A stretch of 12,923 nt of DNA from Thermoplasmata archaeon (GCA_021797295.1 JAKAAA010000024.1:1-12923); one strand, 5' to 3'; shown: positions 1 to 7,312, numbered from the stretch's first letter. Program-made: numbers and translations. The notes: generated from the sequence alone by a model not told the origin.

Positions 1-1
1 G

Positions 2-1261
2 AATGTTTCATCATTACATGACATGGAAAGAATATTTGATGGCATAGACCTTTCGAAGGTAAGTACATCCATGACAATAAATGCCCCTGCTGCTATATTG
101 ACAGCTATGTATTTCGTTCTTGCAGAGAAAAAAGGGATTCCACTTGAAAAAATTTCGGGAACAGTACAGGCAGATATATTGAAGGAGTACATAGCCCAGA
201 AAGAGTGGATGTATCCACCAGAAGCCCATCTAAGACTCATCAGGGATATGCTTGTATATTCAACAGAACATGTTCCTAAATGGAATTATATAAGCGTTTC
301 CGGATATCATATAAGGGAAGCGGGATCGAGTGCAGTTCAGGAACTGGCATTCACACTAGCAGACGGTTTCTATTATATTGAAATGGGCATAGATGCGGGG
401 TTGAATGTTGATGATTTCGCACCCAGAACCTCATTTTTCTTTAATTCTTCTATCAATTTCTTCGAGGAAATTGCCAAATTTAGAGCAGCAAGACGCATAT
501 GGGCAACGGTACTGAAAGAGAAATACCATGCAAAGAACCCAAAGAGTATGGCATTAAAATTCCATACACAGACATCTGGATACACCCTTACATGGCAGCA
601 GCCTTTGAACAATATAGTTAGAACAACAATAGAGGCAATGGCAGCTGTACTGGGAGGAACTCAGAGTCTGCATACCAACTCCTACGATGAGGCATGGGCA
701 CTCCCAACAGATGATGCTGTTAAAGTTGCACTTAGGACGCAGCAGATAATTGCAGAGGAAACTGGAATAACCGATGTTATTGACCCTCTGGGTGGTTCCT
801 ATTATCTTGAAAGGCTTACATGTGAAATGGAAATAGAAGCATACAAGTATTTTTCGGAAATTGAAAAAATGGGGGGAATTCTCAATGCTGTAAAGTCAGG
901 ATATTTACAGAAGGAAATAGCTGACACATCCTATAAAAAACAGCTGAAAATAGAAAAAGGAGACGACGTAATAGTTGGAGTAAATAAGTATGTGGATGAG
1001 GATGAAAAGCCCATAAACACTTTGAAAATCAGTGATGTGGCAGAGAAAGGACAGATCAGGAGCTTGGAGGATATCAGGAAGAAAAGGGATGAATCGAAGG
1101 TTTCCAGATCCCTTGAGAACCTGCATAAGGCAATGGAGGATGACAGCATAAATCTCATGCCATATATAATGGAATGTGTAAGAAACTACTGCACACTGGA
1201 AGAAATATCAAATGTAGGGAGGGAGATATTTGGTGAATGGAAAGAGCCAAAAATATACTGA
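2..1261 (+). CDS. mcmA: B12-dependent acyl-CoA mutase large subunit (methylmalonyl-CoA mutase family), 5'-truncated by the window edge
   Basis: Catalytic (TIM-barrel) chain of an adenosylcobalamin-dependent carbon-skeleton mutase, the type that converts methylmalonyl-CoA to succinyl-CoA. The frame is open back to base 2 and already shows family sequence before the first in-window ATG (base 23), so the true start lies upstream. The 420 visible residues carry hallmark segments: STSMTINAPAA near the start, SGYHIREAGS, QTSGYTLTWQQP, GGTQSLHTNSYDEA and DPLGGSYY, and end in the usual GEWKEP-type tail. As in archaea and some bacteria, the B12-binding domain is a separate chain, encoded next and overlapping by 29 bases. 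In GTVQ...KEYIAQ the last Gln (codon 197-199) aligns, by my recall of family alignments, with the substrate-carboxylate Arg of classical methylmalonyl-CoA mutase; isobutyryl-CoA mutases have Gln there. The family is certain; the exact substrate is not. Confidence 0.93.
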   Translation, partial: NVSSLHDMERIFDGIDLSKVSTSMTINAPAAILTAMYFVLAEKKGIPLEKISGTVQADILKEYIAQKEWMYPPEAHLRLIRDMLVYSTEHVPKWNYISVSGYHIREAGSSAVQELAFTLADGFYYIEMGIDAGLNVDDFAPRTSFFFNSSINFFEEIAKFRAARRIWATVLKEKYHAKNPKSMALKFHTQTSGYTLTWQQPLNNIVRTTIEAMAAVLGGTQSLHTNSYDEAWALPTDDAVKVALRTQQIIAEETGITDVIDPLGGSYYLERLTCEMEIEAYKYFSEIEKMGGILNAVKSGYLQKEIADTSYKKQLKIEKGDDVIVGVNKYVDEDEKPINTLKISDVAEKGQIRSLEDIRKKRDESKVSRSLENLHKAMEDDSINLMPYIMECVRNYCTLEEISNVGREIFGEWKEPKIY

Positions 1262-1679
1262 AGCTCCTGTAAAGGTTCTGCTGGCCAAACCTGCAATTGA
1301 TGGACATGATCGTGGTATTTTTGTCCTGGCAAAGGCATTCAGGGATGCAGGCATGGATGTTATTTATGCCGGACTGTTACCGACCCCGGAGGAGGTGGTC
1401 GATACTGCCATCAATGAGGACGTGGACGTAATAGCCCTTAGCCTTTTAAATGGAGCACATATGACTGCATTCAGAAATGTCGTGGAAATACTAAAAAAAC
1501 GTGGTGTAAATGATATTGCTGTGGTCGGAGGTGGAATTATACCTGACGAGGATAAGCCAGCACTTGAAAAAATGGGAATAACAGGCAACTTCGGCCCCGG
1601 AACTCCACTGAGCGTAATAATAGATCATATTAAAGTTAGAGCAAGAGAAGTAAGGAAACTGAGGGAAAATGAATACTGA
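1233..1679 (+). CDS. mcmB: B12-binding small subunit of the acyl-CoA mutase
   Basis: Small (148-residue) Rossmann-like cobalamin-binding chain that pairs with the preceding large subunit and holds adenosylcobalamin base-off/His-on. The signature DxHxxG is present as D23-G-H25-D-R-G28, His25 being the lower cobalt ligand. The SxL motif (S70-L-L72) and the Gly-rich stretch at 99-101 that cradles the nucleotide tail follow in the expected order. The length is normal for archaeal split mutases. I chose GTG at 1233 because a purine-rich Shine-Dalgarno-like stretch (GGGAGGGAG, about 1218-1226) lies a few bases upstream; TTG at 1230 is the immediate alternative and adds one residue. It overlaps the large-subunit gene by 29 bases and the next gene by 11, so translation is probably coupled. 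Confidence 0.93.
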   Translation: MNGKSQKYTEAPVKVLLAKPAIDGHDRGIFVLAKAFRDAGMDVIYAGLLPTPEEVVDTAINEDVDVIALSLLNGAHMTAFRNVVEILKKRGVNDIAVVGGGIIPDEDKPALEKMGITGNFGPGTPLSVIIDHIKVRAREVRKLRENEY

Positions 1680-2583
1680 AGTACTGGTAAAGGGTATATT
1701 GAATGGAGACTATAGGGCAATTGCCAGATCCATATCCCTCATAGAAAACTCAGGCTATAATATGAGGAAGGATATAATAAGCAAAATATACAGATACGGC
1801 AACGCGAAGGTCATCGGGATTACCGGTCCTCCCGGAGTAGGGAAGAGCACTTCCATCGGTAATCTGGCGCCTTTGCTGGCTGCACATGGAAGGGTTGCGG
1901 TGCTTGCTATAGACCCTGCAAGCCCATTTTCTGGAGGTGCTATTATGGGCAACAGGATACGAATGCAAGCTGCCCTGAGCAAAAAAGGAATATATATGAG
2001 AAGCACATCCAACAGGCTCTACAACGGGGGTTTATCTGAATACACATGGGACATTATAAAAGTACTGGAAGCCGCGGGCAATGATTTCATAATACTGGAA
2101 ACTGTCGGCTCAGGACAGGCAGATGTGGATATTATGAACATAGCAGATATAACATGTGTATTTCTTGCACCGGGCCTGGGAGATGAAATACAGGCAATAA
2201 AGTCAGGTATAATGGAAATAGGGGATATATTTGTAATTAACAAAATCGATCGGGAGGGTTCATATCTCGCAATCAAGGATATAAGGGAATCGCTTAACAT
2301 GAGCAATAAACTGGAAACTCCGGTTATTGGAGTCAATTCGCTTACAGGGGAAAACTATGATAAACTGGTAAAAAGTATACTTGAAATAAGGCCAAAAAAT
2401 CCACGTGAAAAATATTATAAAAAACTTAAAATGGTGGTCATGGAAGCTATTTACAATAAATATTCTGATTATGTTGACAGGATAGAATTCGAAGATAACC
2501 CTCTGAATGAAGATCCGTACACAATGGCGGAACAAATACTGGTAAGGGATAACAAAAACTTCAGGGAAGTAAAGGACAGGTAA
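1669..2583 (+). CDS. meaB: MeaB/ArgK-type G3E P-loop GTPase, mutase chaperone
   Basis: GTPase of the MeaB/MMAA/ArgK group, which gates cofactor loading and protects acyl-CoA mutases from inactivation; older databases call it LAO/AO transport ATPase. Of 304 residues, Walker A is GPPGVGKS (53-60), followed by the family's AIDPASPFSGG (80-90), switch segment ETVGSGQ (144-150), the APGLGDEIQAIKSGIMEIGD block (167-186) and the guanine-specificity motif NKID (191-194). The loop STSNRLYNGGLS (112-123) differs somewhat from the usual MATRGHLGG-type sequence, so the switch region is mildly divergent. The ATG at 1669 overlaps the small-subunit stop by 11 bases and is preceded by GAGGGA. The position at the end of the mutase operon is typical. 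No methylmalonyl-CoA epimerase gene follows. Confidence 0.92.
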   Translation: MNTEVLVKGILNGDYRAIARSISLIENSGYNMRKDIISKIYRYGNAKVIGITGPPGVGKSTSIGNLAPLLAAHGRVAVLAIDPASPFSGGAIMGNRIRMQAALSKKGIYMRSTSNRLYNGGLSEYTWDIIKVLEAAGNDFIILETVGSGQADVDIMNIADITCVFLAPGLGDEIQAIKSGIMEIGDIFVINKIDREGSYLAIKDIRESLNMSNKLETPVIGVNSLTGENYDKLVKSILEIRPKNPREKYYKKLKMVVMEAIYNKYSDYVDRIEFEDNPLNEDPYTMAEQILVRDNKNFREVKDR

Positions 2584-2623
2584 TGAGAATATAGAAATAG
2601 TTATAGAAACAGGAATAGCTGAA

Positions 2624-2630
2624 ATTTTTT
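2624..2630 (+). terminator. Candidate U-tract terminator after the mutase operon
   Basis: A run of six T (2625-2630) lies about 40 bases after the meaB stop, in the only gap between it and the next plus-strand gene. Archaeal RNA polymerase commonly terminates on such U-tracts without a strong hairpin. The call rests only on composition and position. Confidence 0.35.
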
Positions 2631-2654
2631 CACCTTATTGCCATAAAATAAGTG
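2631..2654. repeat. Imperfect inverted repeat upstream of the small heat-shock gene
   Basis: CACCTTATT (2631-2639) and AATAAGTG (2647-2654) can pair over eight bases with one bulged C and a seven-base loop. It sits between the T-run after meaB and the hsp20 start, about 50 bases before the ATG. It could be part of termination or an operator for a heat-shock regulator; neither is shown. Short AT-rich dyads also arise by chance. Confidence 0.3.
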
Positions 2655-2705
2655 TATGATGAATATTAACGTAAACTTTTAGTACTCATAATTTATATTT
2701 GAGAT

Positions 2706-3086
2706 ATGTACAGACCGTTAAAATATTACTCTGATGAGTTTATGAAGAATATTAACAACAGAGCAAGGGAAATTATGAGCTATATGTATCCAGCTGTTAC
2801 AATGTATGAAGATAATGGATATATAGGAATTGAGGCAGACCTTCCGGGATTTGACAGAAACAATATAAGGGTTACACTTGAAAAAAATGCCATAGTGATA
2901 AGGGCAGATAGAGAAATAAAACCTGAAGGCACAGTTTTTGAAAATCAGAGACCTGACAAGGTCTTTAAAAGAATGTCACTTCCTTTAGAAGTTGACAGGG
3001 AACAGGATTTTACAGCAAGGTATACTGATGGTGTGCTTTCTTTGAGGATACCTGTTAAGAATGTAAAAACCGTAAAAATTGAGTGA
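2706..3086 (+). CDS. hsp20: Small heat-shock protein, Hsp20/alpha-crystallin family
   Basis: ATP-independent chaperone that binds unfolding proteins, normally as a large oligomer in the cytoplasm. The 126 residues form a short N-terminal arm (1-29), an alpha-crystallin domain (about 30-117) with the ADLPGF segment (44-49) and the conserved GVLSLRIPV strand (109-117), and a very short tail ending VKI (123-125), which matches the I/V-x-I anchor for oligomer contacts. The length is typical of archaeal members. The ATG at 2706 gives the expected N-terminus. A TATA-like TTTATATT (2692-2699) is too close to that ATG for a leaderless transcript, and a better-placed box is not obvious; Met13 (2742) is a weaker alternative start. 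The gene stands alone and converges on the kinase gene with a 16-base gap. Confidence 0.9.
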   Translation: MYRPLKYYSDEFMKNINNRAREIMSYMYPAVTMYEDNGYIGIEADLPGFDRNNIRVTLEKNAIVIRADREIKPEGTVFENQRPDKVFKRMSLPLEVDREQDFTARYTDGVLSLRIPVKNVKTVKIE

Positions 3087-3100
3087 TAGATTACTGAAAT

Positions 3101-3116
3101 ATTTATTTATTTTTTA
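3101..3116 (+). terminator. T-rich terminator candidate after hsp20
   Basis: The stretch after the hsp20 stop is T-rich and ends with six T (3110-3115). It lies within the last codons of the convergent kinase gene, so hsp20 transcripts probably end inside that gene's 3' end. The support is composition only. Confidence 0.4.
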
Positions 3117-4632
3117 ATATTAATAAAAATAAAACTACATCCACTACCATTATAATATAAGAAATTAGTGGATGAATTCTTGAAAGTAAAACCATTGCTA
3201 TAAATAGTGCCGATAGGAACACTGTTGCAGGAAGTTTCTTAGATTCCTGAGCCGGCATTTCCTGTTCTTCCAGCCTCCGTTTCATGAGGGGAAGAACATC
3301 AAGCCCTTTTTCCAGAGATATTACAGCTTTCTGTGCAAATTCATTTAATTCCTTCATGTAAAGCTCCTGAAGCATTCCCTCATTGTAAAGAATATCTCTC
3401 AGCACAATAACAAATTTGAAATTTGGATCAAGTGTTTTGCAGATACCCTCAAGAAGGGATGACATTCTCATATAAAGTACCAGCTCCCGTGGAAGGTGGA
3501 ATGGAAACTCGAAGATTACATTATTTGCAATAGCGAGCAGTTCCCTAATGTCCATTTCATTCACATTTGTTCCAGAGAGATTGGCTATAGAAAGTTCTAT
3601 TCCCTTTCTCACTATCCCCCTGTTTGCAGCCGGTGAAAGTGCATTTAATTGAATCAGAGAATCCATTATGGTATCAGGGTCCTTGTTGATCAATCCATCA
3701 TAAAGCTTTAAAAGTTTAAACCTAGTTTCATCATCCAGTTTCCCCACCATCCCAAAATCATAAAGTATAATCCTGCCGTCCTTCGAAATAGATATGTTCC
3801 CGGGATGTGGGTCTGCATGGAATATATCGTTTCGCAAAAGCATGCGTATAAAGGTTATATCCAGATCATGGGCAAGCTTTGGAAGATTTACTCCATTTTC
3901 ACCAAGTTGTTTAACATCTGTAACTTTTATTCCTTCAATATATGTAAGTATTAAAACCTGCTTTGAAGCAAACAAAACATCGGGTATAATTATATCGTAT
4001 TTCTTTATGTTGGCCCTTATTCTCCTTATATTCTCAGCCTCGATGAGATAATTAGTTTCATCGTAAATTCTAGCAGAAAAATCAGAGATCACATTTGAGA
4101 TGCTTATATACAGAAAATTATCTATGAATCTCCTGAATAGATTAAGCAGTTTTTTTATAATAATTAGATCCCTTTTGAGTATTCTATCTATATCGTGCCT
4201 GTTTACCTTTACAGCGGCATCTATTCCCCTGTATCTTGCTCTGTAAACCTGTCCCAGGGATGCACCTGATATGGCATCCTCATCGAATTCATCAAAAACC
4301 TTATCGAGATTCCCAACATTTTCTTCTATTAGTCTGCGTGCATAGGCAAAATTATCCGGTGGTACTCTGTCCTGAAGATCAGAGAATGCCTTTAAATATT
4401 CCTTCGGCAATAAATCAGGACGGGCAGAAAGCACCTGCCCAAGTTTGATAAATGTTGGGCCCAGTTGGATGAATGTATTTACTGCTGTTCTACCATGCTT
4501 CTCAATTCTATAATCATATTCCTCCTGACGCCTTGATTTTTTTCTATCAGAGCTGAATTTGAGGAAGACTGGTAGCAACTTAAATAAATATCGAGTTTCC
4601 GTACTTCTTATCTTTTTAACGTCATCATTCAC
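3103..4632 (-). CDS. ABC1/UbiB/COQ8-family atypical kinase with C-terminal membrane anchor
   Basis: Member of the UbiB (AarF/ADCK/COQ8) protein-kinase-like family, which acts at membranes and supports quinone and isoprenoid-lipid metabolism. In 509 residues: the family-specific KxGQ helix (K63-Q66, within TFIKLGQVLSARPDLLP), an A-rich-loop equivalent written SGASLGQVYRAR (122-133), the ATP-site lysine in AAVKV (K142), catalytic HADPHPGN (272-279, Asp274) and DFG (292-294). The last 43 residues (about 467-509) form two hydrophobic helices, as in bacterial UbiB. The start is GTG at 4630-4632, consistent with a box about 25 bases upstream; the N-terminus is short and basic. The A-rich loop has Ser-Gly where Ala-Ala is usual. 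Archaea lack ubiquinone, so a menaquinone-like thermoplasmaquinone or isoprenoid lipid is the likelier link (inference). Confidence 0.9.
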   Translation of the reverse strand: MNDDVKKIRSTETRYLFKLLPVFLKFSSDRKKSRRQEEYDYRIEKHGRTAVNTFIQLGPTFIKLGQVLSARPDLLPKEYLKAFSDLQDRVPPDNFAYARRLIEENVGNLDKVFDEFDEDAISGASLGQVYRARYRGIDAAVKVNRHDIDRILKRDLIIIKKLLNLFRRFIDNFLYISISNVISDFSARIYDETNYLIEAENIRRIRANIKKYDIIIPDVLFASKQVLILTYIEGIKVTDVKQLGENGVNLPKLAHDLDITFIRMLLRNDIFHADPHPGNISISKDGRIILYDFGMVGKLDDETRFKLLKLYDGLINKDPDTIMDSLIQLNALSPAANRGIVRKGIELSIANLSGTNVNEMDIRELLAIANNVIFEFPFHLPRELVLYMRMSSLLEGICKTLDPNFKFVIVLRDILYNEGMLQELYMKELNEFAQKAVISLEKGLDVLPLMKRRLEEQEMPAQESKKLPATVFLSALFIAMVLLSRIHPLISYIIMVVDVVLFLLILKNK

Positions 4633-4651
4633 TGTTGCAAATTCATAACGG

Positions 4652-4661
4652 CTTTTTAATA
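4652..4661 (-). promoter_or_regulatory. Candidate TATA box for the UbiB-like kinase gene
   Basis: On the minus strand this reads TATTAAAAAG, centred about 25 bases before the GTG at 4632. That is the spacing expected for a leaderless archaeal transcript, and it supports the GTG start. Confidence 0.4.
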
Positions 4662-4865
4662 CTTACGAGCAAAAGATTATTATTCCTATTGGGTTTTCTA
4701 TGTTAACTTTAATTCATCTGGAGAATATTGAATTGCATATTCACGTTCACCGATCTATCCTCAGAAGTCATAATAAAATAAAATTATACAAGATAATTAT
4801 CATTTATTTATTTTACCATTATACATCACAAAGGTTTTCATCTTATGCTTAAAAAATTTTATAAA

Positions 4866-4876
4866 AAAAAATAAAT
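4866..4876 (+). promoter_or_regulatory. Candidate TATA box for rpe
   Basis: AAAAATAAATG is centred about 25-27 bases before the GTG start at 4898, the leaderless spacing. A second AT-rich box, TTTATAAAAA (4858-4867), lies some ten bases further upstream and would give a short leader. The rest of the 4633-4897 gap is AT-rich with no gene I can support. Confidence 0.35.
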
Positions 4877-4897
4877 GCATGTTCCGGATTTCATACA

Positions 4898-5548
4898 GTG
4901 AAAAATATAGAAATATCTCCATCAATCATATCAAGTAATCTCCTGGAACTTGGAAATCAGATAAAACAGTGTCAGGTAGCGGGTGCAGAATCATTCCATT
5001 TAGACGTTATGGACGGCCATTTTGTTAATAATATAACCATGGGACCTGATCTTGTTTCCGCAGTAAGACGGGCAACTGATCTGAGGCTTGATTGCCATCT
5101 TATGATTGAACGCCCGGATAAGTATTATAAATCATTTATTGAAGCTGGCGGAAACGTACTTCTTGTTCATTATGAAACACCTATTGAAGTTAGTAATTTC
5201 CTCAGGAAGCTGGAGGATGAAAACATACGCTACGGCATAGTTATAAATCCAGATACAGATGTAAAAAAGGTCTATAAATTTGTATCCACGTCGGAAATTG
5301 TTCTTGTTATGTCTGTATATCCAGGATTTTCTGGCCAGAAATTTATTGATAAATCTCTGGAAAAGGTCAGAGAATTAAGAAAATTCATAGATGAAAACTA
5401 TTACAACACAAAAATAGAGATAGACGGGGGAATCAATGCAGAAACTGGTAAACTGGCAAGAGAAGCCGGTGCAGATATACTGGTATCTGCCTCATATATT
5501 TTCGGTAACAACATTGAAAACAGCATAAAAAAATTAAAATCCCTATAG
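4898..5548 (+). CDS. rpe: Ribulose-phosphate 3-epimerase
   Basis: TIM-barrel enzyme interconverting ribulose 5-phosphate and xylulose 5-phosphate in the non-oxidative pentose phosphate pathway. The 216-residue length is normal. All four metal/catalytic residues are visible: H34 and D36 in FHLDVMDGHF, H67 in CHLM, and D176 in EIDGGIN. SPSIISSNLLEL at the N-terminus and the phosphate-loop segments PGFSGQKF (142-149) and SASYIFG also fit. Two conserved stretches are slightly unusual: VMSVYPGFSGQ where VNPGFGGQ is common, and SASYIFG where AGSAIFG is common, so specificity for another pentulose or hexulose phosphate is not fully excluded. The start is GTG at 4898 (no in-frame ATG fits). The stop lies inside CTATAG, shared with the stop of the convergent oxidoreductase gene. 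Confidence 0.9.
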   Translation: MKNIEISPSIISSNLLELGNQIKQCQVAGAESFHLDVMDGHFVNNITMGPDLVSAVRRATDLRLDCHLMIERPDKYYKSFIEAGGNVLLVHYETPIEVSNFLRKLEDENIRYGIVINPDTDVKKVYKFVSTSEIVLVMSVYPGFSGQKFIDKSLEKVRELRKFIDENYYNTKIEIDGGINAETGKLAREAGADILVSASYIFGNNIENSIKKLKSL

Positions 5549-6496
5549 GTCAAGGATTATTCTCCCGTTTATTCTATCCCTGAAGGCATGAAGTGCTTCT
5601 TTTATATCCCACAGGCTGAATTCTTTGTAAACGGGAAGATCAAAGTGCTTGTGCTCCATAAGAGCAAGGAGTTCTGATAAATCCTTTCTGGTTCCTCCTG
5701 TAGACCCCATAATCCTCAATTCGTTGGTATATATATTTGCTATATCCATATCCGCAATTTTACCGGTTAGAACACCGTACGTTATAATTCTGCCCTTTCT
5801 TTTTAGATGTTTCATCGAATCGCTGAAGAGTTTCCCGCCTAGGGGATTTATTATTATATCGGCATGGAAATCTTCAGGTACCACATCAAGTACCTTTATC
5901 ACCGGTGATTCAAGGCTCTTATTTCTGGAATATACATAAACATCGAGTCCCATGTACTTGGCTATCTGAACTGTAAATATACCAGTGTTCCCTGCGCCAT
6001 ACACAAGTATTTTTTCATTCACAAGTGGACCTGCCATCTTCAATGCCCTGTATGATGTTAATGCACCTATTCCGACACTAACTGCGGTGTTATCATCCAT
6101 GCCTTCTGGAACTTTGAAGAGATTCTGTTCTCCTATTCTTATATATTCGGAGTATCCGCCGTTAGAAACCACACCCCATATGCCACCGTTATAACAGAGA
6201 TGTTCGTTTCCGGAATAGCACATCTCGCAACAATTATCAAAAATTCTATTGTATACTATAACACGATCTCCTTTCTTTATTGTCTTTCCATCCTCCATGG
6301 CTATGCCCATTACCTCTGAACCGGGTATATGTGGCATGGGATATACATTATAAACAACTTTGCCATCAATAATATTATAATCCAGTGGATTGAGCCCTGC
6401 CTTGATAACCCGAATTTTTATTCCGGTACCCTCTAGATTTCTCTCTACTACTCTTACGTTATCTATTCCAGGTCTTGAAAACTCTATAACTTTCAT
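5543..6496 (-). CDS. Medium-chain dehydrogenase/reductase (zinc-type alcohol dehydrogenase/quinone oxidoreductase family)
   Basis: NAD(P)-dependent MDR oxidoreductase of 317 residues, a little shorter than the usual 340. The GroES-like domain (1 to about 130) is followed by a Rossmann fold with GAGNTG (167-172); Ser-Arg after the second strand (190-191) hints at NADP. The catalytic zinc ligands are absent: where alcohol dehydrogenases have C-G-x-D and G-H-E, this has N36-P-L-D39 and G59-S60-E61, as in quinone oxidoreductase-like enzymes. A structural-zinc lobe is nevertheless retained as D87-N-C-C90-E-M-C93 with C101, Asp87 standing where the first Cys normally is. The substrate cannot be told. 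The stop overlaps the rpe stop; upstream on the same strand is the TPR gene, 68 bases away. A candidate box precedes the ATG, so it may have its own promoter. Confidence 0.85.
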   Translation of the reverse strand: MKVIEFSRPGIDNVRVVERNLEGTGIKIRVIKAGLNPLDYNIIDGKVVYNVYPMPHIPGSEVMGIAMEDGKTIKKGDRVIVYNRIFDNCCEMCYSGNEHLCYNGGIWGVVSNGGYSEYIRIGEQNLFKVPEGMDDNTAVSVGIGALTSYRALKMAGPLVNEKILVYGAGNTGIFTVQIAKYMGLDVYVYSRNKSLESPVIKVLDVVPEDFHADIIINPLGGKLFSDSMKHLKRKGRIITYGVLTGKIADMDIANIYTNELRIMGSTGGTRKDLSELLALMEHKHFDLPVYKEFSLWDIKEALHAFRDRINGRIILDL

Positions 6497-6514
6497 AACG
6501 TAATATCAAAAATA

Positions 6515-6525
6515 ACTATTAAATT
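6515..6525 (-). promoter_or_regulatory. Candidate TATA box for the MDR oxidoreductase gene
   Basis: The minus strand reads AAATTTAATAG, centred about 24 bases before the ATG at 6496. This fits leaderless initiation and suggests transcription independent of the upstream TPR gene. The AT-rich background makes this a weak call. Confidence 0.35.
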
Positions 6526-6564
6526 TAATCGGTACCTTGTAATCTTTTGGATATATTTAAAATA

Positions 6565-7254
6565 TTATTTTTGGTTCTCTAGTTCTGATTTCAGTGACTT
6601 CAATGATAAATCCCCTGGTGAGGCTATCAGAGCACCGTTCAGCACATCAAGGGCCTTATCCTTTTTGCCCATTAAAAGGTAGATATGTGCTTCATCAATG
6701 TAATACTGCGGATTTCTGGCTAGCCTCAGGCAGTCCTCTATATCTCCTAGTGCGTCCTCATATCTTTTTAACTGAGTAAAAATCTGCGATCTCTTGTAAA
6801 GAAAGACCGGGTCTGTAGAGTTTAAATAAACAGCCATATTGTAATCCTCCAGTGCCAGATCATGCTCTCCCATTTTCCAGTAAACATTGCCCCTGTTGTA
6901 ATAATAATCGGGTACGTCATCCTCTATTTTTATTGCGGCATCAAATTCATGCATTGCGTCCTCGAGTTTATTCATATCATCATATATTGACCCCAGTGTG
7001 TTGTGGTAATCCCCCCTGTCACTACTGAATTCTATAGCCTTCTGACAGTCCCTTATCGCATCATTATACATTCTCAAAGAATAATAAGCTAATGCGCGAT
7101 TAATGTAATAATCCGGGTCCGTCTTTATCAGATTAATCGCCTTGGTGAATTCCTTAACTGCGTCAGAGTACTGCATTACATTGAAATATGATATTCCCCT
7201 CTCATTATAATCGTCTGCCTCATCATCTTTTTTATATACGTAATTTTCTGCCAT
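6565..7254 (-). CDS. TPR-repeat protein, six tandem repeats
   Basis: Protein of 229 residues made almost entirely of tetratricopeptide repeats, the 34-residue helical hairpins used as protein-interaction scaffolds. After a short acidic leader (1-13), six units can be laid out: about 14-47, 48-81, 82-115, 116-149, 150-181 and 182-216. Each shows the TPR pattern (for example YNERGISYFNVMQYSDAVKEF, then YINRALAYYSLRMYNDAI, then YYNRGNVYWKMGEHDLALEDY). There is no signal peptide, membrane segment or catalytic domain, so it should be a cytoplasmic adaptor; its partner is unknown. The ATG at 7254 is the natural start. It is divergent from the GGPP synthase gene across 89 bases. Confidence 0.88.
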   Translation of the reverse strand: MAENYVYKKDDEADDYNERGISYFNVMQYSDAVKEFTKAINLIKTDPDYYINRALAYYSLRMYNDAIRDCQKAIEFSSDRGDYHNTLGSIYDDMNKLEDAMHEFDAAIKIEDDVPDYYYNRGNVYWKMGEHDLALEDYNMAVYLNSTDPVFLYKRSQIFTQLKRYEDALGDIEDCLRLARNPQYYIDEAHIYLLMGKKDKALDVLNGALIASPGDLSLKSLKSELENQK

Positions 7255-7275
7255 AGTATAAGATATATAAAAGGC

Positions 7276-7284
7276 ATATATTAA
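7276..7284 (-). promoter_or_regulatory. Candidate TATA box for the TPR gene
   Basis: The minus strand reads TTAATATAT, centred 26 bases before the ATG at 7254. A stronger-looking TATA (TTTATATAT, 7264-7272) is too close to the ATG to serve a leaderless message. Confidence 0.35.
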
Positions 7285-7312
7285 TATTAAGTGGAAATAA
7301 ACATGAAAAAAG

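Noticed and set aside
2655..2661. ATGATGA resembling a C box of a C/D guide RNA
   Set aside because: No D box (CTGA) or second C'/D' pair at suitable spacing was found downstream.
4723..4742. GAATAT...ATATTC inverted repeat, considered as a dif site for XerA
   Set aside because: The arms are only six bases with an eight-base centre; Xer sites have about eleven-base arms and a six-base centre.
4700..4852. A 50-codon plus-strand frame in the gap between the kinase and rpe genes
   Set aside because: It is rich in His, Ile and Tyr as expected from translated AT-rich DNA, has no ribosome-binding site, no similarity I recognise and no clear promoter spacing. A chance open frame is likelier.
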